Shown here in pieces: positions 50,998 through 62,459 of a DNA stretch of 64,000 nucleotides (its first letter is position 1; each line of letters opens with the position of its first letter). The position numbers and the translations under genes were made by a program. Source of the DNA: Paramecium sonneborni (lineage: Eukaryota; Ciliophora; Oligohymenophorea; Peniculida; Parameciidae); contig CAJJDN010000043.1 of assembly GCA_905182985.1 (NCBI GenBank), positions 394,276 to 458,275 of the forward strand, read 5' to 3'. Under the pieces are notes generated by a model. It was not told the DNA's origin. It saw nothing but the letters and a program-made list of their open reading frames with translations, and did no database searches.

Positions 50998-53230
50998 TCA
51001 TAAGTAGGAACTCAAATATGATTCAATAATTTTTTATGCTCTTTTGATAATATTTTTGTTTTCTTAGGTTTCTTCAACAACAGCAGTTATAGTTAGTGTA
51101 TTTAAATCGACCTAGATTAAAACAATATTCTTATTTTTCACATAAAGTTGATTTTCAATAATCTCAATTTAAAATTCTGTCTTTTATAAAACGTTTATCA
51201 ATCCTTTTTATTTATCTATTTAATGATATCAATTTAGTGAGTACCTTTTAACAATTCTTCATCGTTTAAATTATTTTAATTAACATTACTTAAAAAAAAT
51301 GCTAAAGAATCTGCTAGATCCTCAGTTTTCGGAGATGAAATCCATTTAAATTACAACAAAACACTTGAAACCGGAACTCTAATCTCTAAATCTTTAACAA
51401 CTATTAAGCAATCATCAGGATGGAATTCAGCTTCTGGATTTAATTATTATACATGATAATAGACTTGCTCAAGTGAACATGATAAAGGAATATACATTTA
51501 GTTATAAATTTAATTCTACTCTATACCATATTATTATAAAGTATCTTTATCAGTTTCATCAACTAACATAAAGCCATGTTCAGTATTCAGTAGTACTCCA
51601 TTAAAATAAAGATCATTAGTGCAGCAAGTGCAATCTGCATTTGATTCTATGATTTCTTCATCTACTTTATGTTAATTATGTTTTTCTTAAAATGTAATAA
51701 TAAAGTTTTCAATCTGATTTCCTAATTCTCCTATTGCTTTACATCCAGCTTAAGTAACTGAACTTCTTTAAAAACTAAGCTCAACTTGTTTTTAATTTTC
51801 TGGTGCCCAAACCTTATCCACAATATCTTTAAAATTTATTTCAATCTTCTTTTATAAATCTCTGCATTTATGTTGAGTTCCATGAACCAAAATTACATGT
51901 TATGGTCTTAAGGAATCAATAAATGATGAAGTTTATAGATAATCAGCATGAGCAGAGAAACTGATTTAAGCAGGTCTAATTTTGATACAGTTTTTGTATA
52001 AGTTATTATTTATTCTGATAATTTAATAAAATGATTCACAAATTAAATATCATTTGTCAGTTATATTGTATCAGGCTCTGGATTATGAATTAATTAATGA
52101 GCAATTGTTCCTTAGACTGCTGGCCCTGTTATTATAACTTAATTCTTCTCATCTTTACACCAACATTCATATATTTATTTTGAATGTCCTGATTACAACA
52201 ATCCTGGACTAGCCATAACTACTTTTGGTTTTGGGTTATTAAGAATATCTTGTAAATGTTTTTTTGTATTTATATGATTAAATTTAAATAGGTTTTCACC
52301 CTTATGATATTTATTTTCTAATTTATTAAAATGTTTTTAAAAAATGTGTGTGCATTTTATAGCTAATGTGCAAGTACTATAAATAGGGAACTATTAAACT
52401 TGTGGATTTTTTGACCAATACTCATCTAAAATGATCAGTAGTTCATGGCATCTACCAGTTGCAAAAACAGGAAGTAATACATTTCCTCCATTATTAAGAG
52501 TTGAAACTATTTCTTTTAAGAAATTTTCTTCTCTTTTAGTTCTGGTTTCGTGTTATGTATCTCCATAAGTTGCTTCTACTATTAACACATGAATTTTCTC
52601 ATGGGGTAGTTATGCAGGTATCAAATGTCTTATTTTCTTAGATTAAAATAATACCTCTCTTTTTCTGTACTATAATCTCCTGTATACAGTACTCTAACAC
52701 CATCAATTTCAACCATAAACATTGCAGCTCCTAATACATGTCCTGCATTGTAGCATTTCAATTTTATTCCTTAATAATAGATTTCTTAATCATAATCTAT
52801 GCAATCAATATTTTTTCATGATTATTCTATGCTTTATTCGTTTATTAAGTCTTAACTAAAGTCTTCACTCTTAACCTTAATTGAATCTTTTAACACTAAT
52901 CCATAAATCTCTTTTGTTGGAGTTGTCATATAAATTTTGCCCTTAAACTTATAATTTTTAAGAAAATAAGGAAGAGCCCCGCAATGATCCAAATGAAAGT
53001 GTGTTATAAGAATTAAATCTATATCTTCTATTTTATCAATCTTATTAAAATAAGGCAATGCCATAACACCTTTATTTTCTTTATTCATATGAATCCCACA
53101 ATCAAACTAAATATTTAATTACTTCTACCATGATTTATTTATCACAATATTAGAGTAATATACATGAACGACCAACTTCATTTCCTGCCCCTAAAGGAGT
53201 AATTGTTAATTTAGAATTATCTGTATTCAT
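50998..53230 (-). CDS. cleavage and polyadenylation specificity factor subunit 3 (CPSF73), pre-mRNA 3'-end endonuclease
   Basis: A metallo-beta-lactamase/beta-CASP nuclease that cuts pre-mRNA before polyadenylation; the homologue also acts on histone mRNA. The reverse strand reads [15 protein letters not shown] (about 53200), the zinc motif [11 protein letters not shown] (about 53000), [15 protein letters not shown] (about 52730), [20 protein letters not shown] (about 52480), MASPGLLQSG (about 52215) and a QGTIAHQ segment (about 52110). A C-terminal CPSF domain follows, ending at TGA 51000-50998. ATG is at 53230. At least two introns are visible, one after the first 40 residues (about 53120). 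The LGAGNEVGR start and the [12 protein letters not shown] segment favour CPSF73 over its relative INTS11. All catalytic motifs I could check are present. Confidence 0.9.
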
Positions 53231-53309
53231 TAGCTTTAATATCACTAATAAATTATATTGAATTAAAAAACTCACAATAAAATTATATAATTATCATCAA
53301 ATTATATAT

Positions 53310-54217
53310 AAAAAGGTTTTTTTTATTTACCTTTTAATACTTCTATTTCTTAAATTTAGATTCCTTAAGTTTTCCTCTTACATTCGAATTACAAATTATA
53401 TGAAGTAAGAATTCCTTTTATTTTTAATTTAATTTAAAAAGCAATTAAAAAAGCGATTATGTTTTATTCCATCTTTAGATATTTTACATTAGACTAATAA
53501 GGTATATCATCATCAAATTACTAATCAATTCTAAAAAATGTTGATAAATAACAATAAATATATTAAACATATTTTGCATTTTCCTTGTCTTACATTAAAA
53601 TTATATTATGTAAAAAATAATATTGGTGTATTAAATACATCCCAACTTAATTATCCATTTAAATATCAAACAAGAAAGAAAATTTATTGGAAAAATAATA
53701 TATATTACTGAATTAAATCATGTATTTAAATTGGCATTATGTCTCCTTTTATTTCTGAACACAATCCTTTCTAAACAAAAAGCAGATGTTGCTTTTAATT
53801 TATTTTATATTTGTGCATTAATAATCACTAACTAAATTTTAGAATAAGAAAACTTTCCTATTATTTAGTATATGATTATATTTTTAAATGCCAAAATACA
53901 AATAAATTATAACAATCCTCCCATTTAAGCTGGAATATAATGATATTTGAAGTGAAATTTTGTGTTTATATATGAAAAATAAAACATAAAACATATCAGA
54001 GCCAAACAAATTAGTCCTTCCAATCCTTCTATTTCGATTTCGAGTAAGATGGTTTTACTACAAAGTCCTCCACAATAGTCTTACTAAGACAAGACTATAT
54101 AATTGTCAAAGGTGAGTTTATTGTTAAAAGTTCATCATCATCATCCATTTAGTTGTTAGTAGAGAGTTTTGCCAATTTTGATAATGGAGTCGCGAAATAA
54201 GTTTTTGGATGATTCAT
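53310..54217 (-). CDS. small multi-pass membrane protein, gene model uncertain
   Basis: ATG at 54217 starts a hydrophilic N-terminus with an acidic DDDDE patch. Hydrophobic segments follow in a second frame (LICLALICFMFYFSYI and GLLQFICILAFKNIIIY, about 54030-53870). A third stretch (about 53600-53330) reads YQHFLELISNLMMIYLIS and ends in a basic tail rich in Lys. Introns joining these frames must exist near 54100 and 53700, but I could not fix them. If the second junction is not spliced, the protein ends at TGA 53720-53718. No family is recognised. It shares a short 5'-to-3' spacer with the CPSF73 gene on the same strand. Confidence 0.45.
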
Positions 54218-55620
54218 GATTATAATTAAATATGATTTGATTTCTAGGATATATTAAATATATATAACAATATTTTTTTTATAACATAAAATAAGGAATT
54301 AAGAATTTTTTATTAAATATTTATCACGTAAGGAATAAAAAATAATTTAGATTATGTAAAATGCCAAGGAATTATGCTTTCTTCCTCTACATTTTAAAAT
54401 TAAAAATTTTTTTTTAAGTTTTTCTTATAAAAAAAGAAATGTTCTAGAAGTTTCCCTTGATTAAATATTTAGTTTATCAATTTTTCAAAGAATCTTTAAA
54501 CTTTTTATTAATTCTTTAAAGAATTAGGAAATCGTAATGAATCATTACCTTCCATCGTTTATTTAAATTCATGAATATTAAAACTTCTAAAATTTCAATC
54601 CATTCTTTCAAATTGTTAGGAATGGTCCCAGTCTTAAGAATTTTGTAAGCTATTTGATTAATCTAAAAAATTTTAATCTTATATTAGTAATTAAATTTAA
54701 CTTTTTTCTTAAAATTACTGTATTTTAAGTATTAGAATAATATTTCTCTAGTTTTAGTTAAATTATTGATAAGCCGAAATTTAAATTTTATCTTATCAAT
54801 TTAACTAAACAGTATCCACTATTATGCTATTTTATGCATTTAACAGGTCTAGAACATTTAAGACTTTATATTTAAAGTTATTTCTTTAGTTTACAGAATG
54901 ATAATTTTATTGTTACTATTTGATTGTTTTTCTTTTTTTTAGTTGCATTTAATTATCTTTAAATTGCCTCATTTCATTCATGCATTTTGCCAATTATAAA
55001 TCTCAATTATACGTAGTCGTATATTTAATGTTAATTTAATTCATCATAAGCATTTTTTATCTTAGACTACTTAAAAAGTCTTTATCATCTAAATTTTAGC
55101 ATATATTACTATTTACTATTTTAAAAGTCTAGCCAAATTAACAAATAAGGTTTAATAATTTTACGATGATACTAATTTAATAAAGATTATAGTGAGTATT
55201 TTATTCAGCATTAGATTAAAAATTTTTTCTTAAGAACGATCATTTAATTGATCAGAAATCATATGCTCATTTGATTGTTTTATCAATTTTATTTTCTACT
55301 TAGAACTCTTTTAAAACAAGAATAATTATAATTAGATAGAAATTGGATTAAACACTTTCAATTCCTTCTTTATTTTATTTCAAGATCTTCTAATCTATCA
55401 TGAAAATAATTTAGGCTTGAACTTTTTCTAAAATGAATTTCGTAGAGATTAGAACACCTGATTGGATTTTAAGTGTTTAATTCTTCAAAAAATGAATACA
55501 ATTGGGGTGGTTAAACTTGCTTTGAATAAAGTCTTTTTTTATTCAATTTAATTATCCATTAATTTATTGATGATAACGACTGCATCTTAAAATATTACTA
55601 GCTCAATATAAGAGAAATTA
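54218..55620. other. 1.4-kb spacer with a possible decayed minus-strand gene
   Basis: Unusually long for this genome. On the minus strand at about 54480-54660 a frame reads TGTIPNNLKEWIEILEVL and NLNKRWKVMIHYDF before a TGA, and other short runs occur around 55300-55450. They do not join with short introns. This is either an old relic or chance. No repeat or RNA gene is seen. Confidence 0.4.
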
Positions 55621-56698
55621 ATGGAGGAACGCAAGAGATGTATTTAGTTTGAATTGAACATTTAGTGATAACATCGTTTGAATAAAAATTCTTAGGGGAA
55701 GAATAAGCACGATAAGCATAATATGCAGATCAAGCTACTTATAATGGCTAGATGAATGAGAAATAAAATAAATAAGGAGTAGGAAAATACTTATTTCCAA
55801 ATGGAGATGTGTAATAATATTGGTGATGGTTTTTAGGTACATAGGACAGTGGTCTAACGATCTGTTCAACGGAGAAGGCGTTTATTTATTCAACAATGGA
55901 GAAAGATATGAGGGACATCTTTTAAATGGTAAAAAGCATGGGGTTGGAATCTATTATTATGCAAATGGTAATATGTATAATGGTGAATGGATCAATGATT
56001 TGAAACATGGAAAAGGAAAATATAATTATTATTTATAAGGGGAAACATATGACGGGGAATGGTAATTTGGAGAGAGGCATGGAAGAGGAACATATCTCTA
56101 TTCATTAGGAGATAAGTATGACGGTCTTTGGGAAAGAGGACTGAAATTGGGTAGAGGATTAGTAGAGTTTGCATCTGGAGCAAGATATGAGGGTTAATTC
56201 GCAAGTGATAAAGCAACAGGCTAGGGAATTATGATATATGTTAATAATGATAAATATGAAGGATAATGGAATGATGGTTTAAAACATGGTTTTGGAATGT
56301 ATACAATGGCAGATGGATCTAGATATGAAGGCAATTGGATGAATGATGAAAGAGAAGGATAAGGAAGTTTTCTATATGCTTCAGGTGATAAATATGAAGG
56401 CATGTATAGTAAAAATGTCAAAAGTGGATACGGAACTTATATTGCTTCAAATGGTGATCGATATGAAGGAGAGTGGGCTAATGATAAAAGGCAAGGAAAT
56501 GGAACATTATATATGGCAAATGGAGATAAATATATAGGAGAGTGGAAGGACGGTGAAAAGTCTGGAAAAGGAATTTATTATTTTTCTCATGGTGATACTT
56601 ATGATGGTAATTATGGATCTAATTATTTAGGTTATAAAGTTGCTTGCTTTTATATACTTTATGAGGGTATTAAGAGTCCTTCTTTGGCAAGTTACTAA
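55621..56698 (+). CDS. MORN-repeat protein; stop codon not resolved
   Basis: ATG at 55621 is followed by a seven-codon exon, a 26-nt intron (55640-55665), a second exon and another 26-nt intron (55811-55836). Together these bring everything into one frame. The protein is about 340 residues and is almost entirely MORN repeats of about 23 residues (Y.G.W..D...G.G.Y), roughly a dozen of them, for example YIGQWSNDLFNGEGVY and YEGEWANDKRQGNGTLY. MORN proteins tether membranes and cytoskeleton and are frequent in cilia and the cortex of ciliates. The oddity is the end. The repeats finish near 56640, and the bases I use as the end (56697-56699) are TAA, which is Gln in this code. The next in-frame TGA is near 57198. 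The true end is therefore uncertain. Confidence 0.85.
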
Positions 56699-57442
56699 AT
56701 AAACTCAACAATATATATAAATTCTCTTTATTAACAATCATTTCTTCTTATTATTAATTAGCATTTTCATTTTATTATTACTCATTTTCATTTAAATTAA
56801 TAATTTTCTCAAAATTTTTGTTATTTAAATTAATTATATATATATTCTTCTTTTTTTAATCATAATCTTTAAATATTGTATTAATTTCAATTTGCTTTTT
56901 TTTTTTTTTAATTATAACTTTTTTCCTATTTTTCATTCTGCTAATTAAACTATTAATATAAGATTATTATTATTATCATTAAATTTGTTTTAATACAATA
57001 TATTAATTACATTTAGGCGCCTACACACTTGTTTTTATTTGTGTAGATAAGTTTATTAATTTTTTATTATTTTTTTTCCCTTTATCAATATTCTTATAAT
57101 TAAATTTTAATTATTATTTAACATTCTTTATAATGACTTAAAATGAAATATTATTTACAGTTTTTTACAAAGATAAATTTTGTTTAACAACCTTTTTTTG
57201 AATTTATTAGTCTCCTTTTTTATAAGCAGTTTTTCTTTTAGTATGATTATTTAGAAATTTAAAAGGATATGATAATTTCACTTTAAGAAAAAAATGATGT
57301 TACTCTATACTCTTTTGTTTAATGAATTTAATATTAATATGAGACTTTTCTTATTAATTAAAGTTGTGCATATAGTTTTTTTTTCTGGTAATTTGAATCC
57401 ATTTTTTATAAATAATAAATTATTAAAGCAGTTTAGAATAAA
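56699..57442. other. T-rich spacer with a GC-containing palindrome
   Basis: About 740 bp of A/T-rich low-complexity sequence, including long T runs. The MORN frame stays open into it only because TGA is rare here. The one notable feature is the palindrome and hairpin at 57014-57046, listed separately. Confidence 0.5.
57014..57046. repeat. palindrome overlapping a 7-bp stem hairpin
   Basis: TAGGCGCCTA (57014-57023) is a perfect 10-bp palindrome. Overlapping it, CTACACA (57021-57027) pairs with TGTGTAG (57040-57046) across a 12-base loop. It is the most GC-rich patch in about 700 bp of nearly pure A/T. A structured UTR element, a factor-binding site or a small RNA are all possible; nothing in the sequence decides. 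Confidence 0.6.
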
Positions 57443-59302
57443 ATGAGAAAAACTCATTCTCCATAAGGTTTCTAATACTTTATGAAAAGAAGATATGAGT
57501 AAAGGTTTCCAAAATTTAAATTTTAAGAGCCAGGAGAAACGTATGGATTAATGCCATAAATTACTCAAAATTAACACTTGAGAACTGAAATAATGTAAAA
57601 TAACTCTGCAGAATAAATATTGCCTCATTTATAAAAGAGAATAGGAAATAGTTAATCAAAAGAGAAAAATGATGATTCTTGTATTCTTATTGGTAATACA
57701 TTAAAATCACTTGAAAGAAGAGTATTAAAACCAAGGATATCATATTAGCCAGAAGTTCTGCCTAATAAATATACAAAACTTAGAAGTAAATCAATAAAAA
57801 AGTAACCGAAGTTTGATGGAATCTATTTTGAAGGAGAAAAATTTTGTTAAGAATTGGAATTTTAAGAAAAATATGCGAATATTAGATAGTATTACAATTA
57901 CATAAATGTATCAAATGGTATATTCATAAAATCTACTGTAAATTATTACAAAGCAAATGTATCAAAAAGCAATAATGGATAATTAGTTAAGAATCTATTA
58001 AAATAAAGATGGTGGTGGTTAGTTGTAGATAAAGATAAAGATAATGTAAACTTTCTATGGGAATCAGCAAGAAATGATAATTTTATTATATCTATGCCCT
58101 GTTCAGAATAAACTGATAGAAATGATAGTTTCAATATATAATTAGATTAATTAGATATTTAGACTGATTCTCATCCTTATGCTAAATTACTTCCTAAAAA
58201 TTTAGTTATATAAATGAATATATAAGAAAAACAAGTTGGTAAATCAAACAAATTATTAAATTATGATTAATGCATACAATTATGTGATAATATTAGAATA
58301 TTTGAAATTACATCAACTACTAAAATACATAATCACATATAAAATAATACTCATTTGGGTTCTAAAAAGAATTTATTTCTCAATTTGAAAAAATATTATG
58401 AAAGTAATTCCTTAAATGTATTTGAGTTTCTTCCTTTAACTTATCATATTAAAAACAAATTTGATTTAGAAAATTATCTTATTGATAATTTTAATACTAA
58501 AAAGATTTGGATTGTAAAACCAGGAGAATTAACTAATAGAGGACACGGAATATAAATTTTTTAGAATATTAATGAAGTTAATATGTTTTTAAAAGGAAAT
58601 CATTAACATAAAAATGGATTATCCAAAACATTTATTGTTCAATAATACATAACAAATCCATTATTATATAATTAAAGAAAATTTGATATAAGATGTTTTA
58701 TACTATTTACAGGTATAAATGGTAGATAGAAAGGATATTGGTATTAAGATGGTTATATTAGAACATCATCTAAAGAGTTCAATCTTAATAATTTATCTAA
58801 TAAAATGATACATTTAACAAATGATGCTGTGTAAAAATATTCTGAAGATTATGGAAAATTTGAAAAAGGTAATAAAATATCCTTTGAAGAATTCAAAAGA
58901 TTCATAACTCCAGAAAAATTTAATCAAGTATATTAGAGAATGAAATAAATAGCATTAGATTAATTTAAGGCTGTTGGTGATCTTTTAGATCCATTAAAAA
59001 GAGAAAATACATTTGAATTATTTGGATTAGATTTTATGATTGATGATTAATTTAATACATGGTTAATAGAAACTAATACAAATCCTTGTTTAGAATAAAC
59101 AGGTCCATTATTAACAGGTTTTATGCCATAATTAATTGATAATGTACTAAAACTTGTAATTGATCCATTATATCCTCCACCTTAATTTTATTCTTCTAGA
59201 AAATTTGTTTATGATTGCCTTAATAATAAATTTGAATTGATATATGATTCTACAAAAATGAAATTAAATAGAAAAAATGTTGTTATTGATAATGAATTAT
59301 GA
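57443..59302 (+). CDS. tubulin-tyrosine-ligase-like enzyme (TTLL)
   Basis: A 619-residue protein from one uninterrupted frame (ATG 57443, TGA 59300-59302). The TTL ATP-grasp domain occupies about residues 330-580. It contains IWIVKPGELTNRGHGI, FDIRCFILF, HLTNDAVQKYS, FGLDFMIDD and ETNTNPCLE, so the ATP- and metal-binding residues are kept. The N-terminal 300 residues are basic and less conserved, with a WWWLVV patch before the domain. TTLL enzymes add glutamate or glycine chains to tubulin tails in cilia. Ciliates have many of them, and the motif set here does not tell glutamylase from glycylase. It converges on the next gene with 59 bp between stops. Confidence 0.92.
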
Positions 59303-59361
59303 AAAATAGAAACCTACTTTTTGTGATTTCACTTAATTAAATAAATTTATAAATTATATAT

Positions 59362-60628
59362 TCAGTTTAAGTAAATCAATTTAATTTTTGTTGCATATTT
59401 TTAAACATTTTTATTTAAACTCATTGTTAAATCTTCAATAATATTTTAAAAATTATGATCTCCAATAATTCCTAAAATAAATTCATCACTACATTATCCT
59501 AAATAACTAATTAGAAATCTTAACACAACTTCATTGACTTACATTATTTCATCCTTAAGCATATAAATTAAACAATTTATAAGTTCATTATTATTAATTA
59601 AAGGCATATCTAAATCTTAATATTATGAAACTATTTCAAAACAATCCAAAATTGATATCGAAATACGATAAGATGCATGAGGATTATTAAGAAGAATATC
59701 TAAAAAAGAATCAATTACTAAAGGCAAAAATCTTGATTCTTTAGCTCCTTACCAAAATATATAATTAAAACATTCTAATGATTTTATTGCTTATGATTCA
59801 TTTGTATATAAATTTTACCTCAAAGTTTAAATTAAATCATTATTAACAATTCCTTAATATATTTTAGGTTTTGCTATTTACATAAGAATTAATATCATTG
59901 AAATTAATAGTTTACTTATAGCATATTACTGATGATTTTCTCTTAAAAATTTTAAAATTAATAACCATGCACATTCATTTTGGAAATGAAATTCATTTAA
60001 TTCTTTCCAAAAATATTCGCTTGCATTTTAATATTTTTTCATCATTTTACTCATAAATAAAGCTTTATCAATTGTTATTCTATCTGTTATGAATTCTTTA
60101 CAACAATATGTAAATGACTATACTATATTATTATTTTTACTTATTTTAAATCAGATAATTTTAAAAGATCTGACTCAATAATCGTTAATAATAATTAATC
60201 ATATTTTAATTTCTCTTATTATGACTAAAAAAGATCTAATACTTTCACTAAGAAACTTTAAAGTTAAATTTTGTATTTCTTATTTTCCTCAAAAAATTCT
60301 CTTAAATCTTAATTATTTAGAACTTTATTGATTAAATCTATGCTAAATGATATTGAAATGTTTTCTTGATTGAATATTTAAAATAAATATTCTTGAATCG
60401 TTTCATCTAAATTATAATTACCAAAAATCAAATACCTAAATCCTTATTATAGCTTTTCTCATTATTTTTCTATTCTTGAAATTTTCCCTCTTTTTCATTA
60501 TTCAATTCACAATTAAATTTTATTTTCTCATAATTAATCACTCTCTTTTAACAAAATATCTTCTACAATGATTATCTTCTTATTTCAACTCGAAAATTTT
60601 CACGCTTTTTTTATATAAGTTCATTCAT
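59362..60628 (-). CDS. importin-alpha-like armadillo-repeat protein
   Basis: ATG at 60628 opens with NELIQKKRENFRVEIRR, an Arg/Lys-rich stretch like the importin-beta-binding (IBB) segment of importin alpha. Helical repeats of about 42 residues follow, with the armadillo rhythm, for example LVIDSFLDILLNNPHASYR, ISILDCFEIVSQYQD and LINCLIYMLKDEIMQVN. The stop is TGA 59364-59362. After introns it is about 400 residues, shorter than typical importin alpha (500 or more), and the WxxxN array that grips nuclear localisation signals is poorly preserved. It may be a divergent importin alpha or another ARM protein. Frames between about 60150 and 60400 need introns that I did not place exactly. Confidence 0.55.
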
Positions 60629-62459
60629 GAAATTTAATTTCTTTAATTTTTGAACACATAATATATAATAAAATTTTAGCTTATATTTAGGTGTAAATAA
60701 ACAATTATATATCTTTAACTAATGAAATATTAAATCTCCTTCATTCTAATTGATGATTAATACTTTAATACCAAATATTTAATATATAACATATCTATGT
60801 AATCTTCAACTTTCCAATTAATTTTCTATTCAATAAGAATATTGAATTAAAACAATTATTCTGATAAATTTTCAATTTGAAATCATAAACAAAAGGCTTT
60901 AATAAATAGAATATTTAAATTCAGGCAATAAATTAAAAAAAAATAATTTATATGGCACTATTTGATATTAATATTTAGACTAAATATTGGATTAATTTTA
61001 TCTATTAATTTTAGCTGGGATTTTTTTTAAATTATTTCCTAAATATTTTTAAAAATAGTATTTTTATTTATTAAGAAAATTAAGGATTAGAACATAAAAA
61101 TCACAACTTATTCGATCTTAAATTTTTGAAATTTATTAATAACGCATATAAATATTATATATATATTAATATTAAATATATATTATTAAATCTGTTCTTA
61201 TTCATCATTATATTTTAGCTTATAGTAGATGTTTATCTTTAAAAAGATTAATTCTAAAATTAAATAATTTTAATTATAAAATTTAGGGTTAAATTTAATT
61301 TTTCATTTAGTTGCTTTCTTCTTTCAGAATGATATTACAACCTTATTTATATTTAAGGCAAAATTATGTTCGGCAGATTTAAGCATTTATTAAATCAATT
61401 ATTACATCTCACTTCTTGAATCTGTTTTATGCTTTCTAAAATATCTTTTTTTTATAATAATATTAGCCTAGAAAATTTTAAATTCATATCTCTCAAAAAT
61501 CTTCTGATTGGAAATAAACTTTTTCTTTTAATTAATTCCTAAAAAAGGTAGCCAAAAAAAATAATTCTTGATTTTCATTTTTTGATTTTGTCCTAATTCC
61601 TTCAAGTTAAATTATTTGTTGATTAAACAATAATCATGCAACCGATGAGATGATACCCAATAATTATCTTACTGTAGCTAATTTACAGATTCGAAAATCT
61701 ATCAATATAATGTTTAAGTACATACAACTAATTTTTATCTTCTTTTTAAATTAAAAGTATGAAGACTTTTAATCACAAAAAATTGTTTTATTTTTGTCAA
61801 TTTTTAATTCATATATTTTAATTTATTGAAATTTGAATTATTCTTTTATAAAATATTATAAATTGTTTAATTAAATATTTTTATTCATTAAAAAAACGTG
61901 ATTGATTTTCAGGAAAATCATTTGTTTATATTTCAAAAAATAACAATCATTGTTATACGAAAGAAATTTATTGAGGTTTCAAAAATTTTTAAATCAAACA
62001 TTTAAATCTAAAAAAGCAATTCTCTAATTTGTAAAAAAATATTTATAATATAAATACTCTAAACTTATGAAAAGATAAAAATTTTTTAATACAAAAATTT
62101 CATTTATAAAAAGATTTGAACCGAATTAATTAAAATTGGGAATATCTCAGATGCCTAAACGTCCAATGAAACCTCAGTAAAGAATTGTAAAAGAAAAATT
62201 CTGATTCTTATTTTGATTAATTGAGCGATATAAATGAAAACCGAAAAGATATTAATATTATGATATTTACTCCACTATATAGATTTAAACTTTTAAATAT
62301 GTGTTTGGATGAAGATTAGAATTTAGAGATTTAGAATGATAAAATTAATCAAGCTGGCATTGATAAGTTTGTATCATAATTCATTGTTATATGTATGAAA
62401 TAGATTCAATTTTAAGTAACTATTATTCAATTAATTAAAATAAAAAATAGAAAAGTAAA
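60629..62459. other. 1.8-kb spacer with two coding-like fragments
   Basis: The longest spacer near intact genes. On the minus strand at about 60880-60629 a frame reads ENLSEQLFQFNILIEQKIN and WKVEDYIDMLYIKYLVL, ending in a TGA that overlaps the importin-like start. On the plus strand at about 62256-62400 another reads LNMCLDEDQNLEIQNDK. Neither has a full gene structure, and they could be relics or unplaced 5' exons. The middle (61000-62150) shows nothing. Confidence 0.4.

Noticed and set aside
56221..56421. Minus-strand ORFs opposite the MORN repeats
   Set aside because: They mirror the repeat structure of the plus strand and have no independent support.
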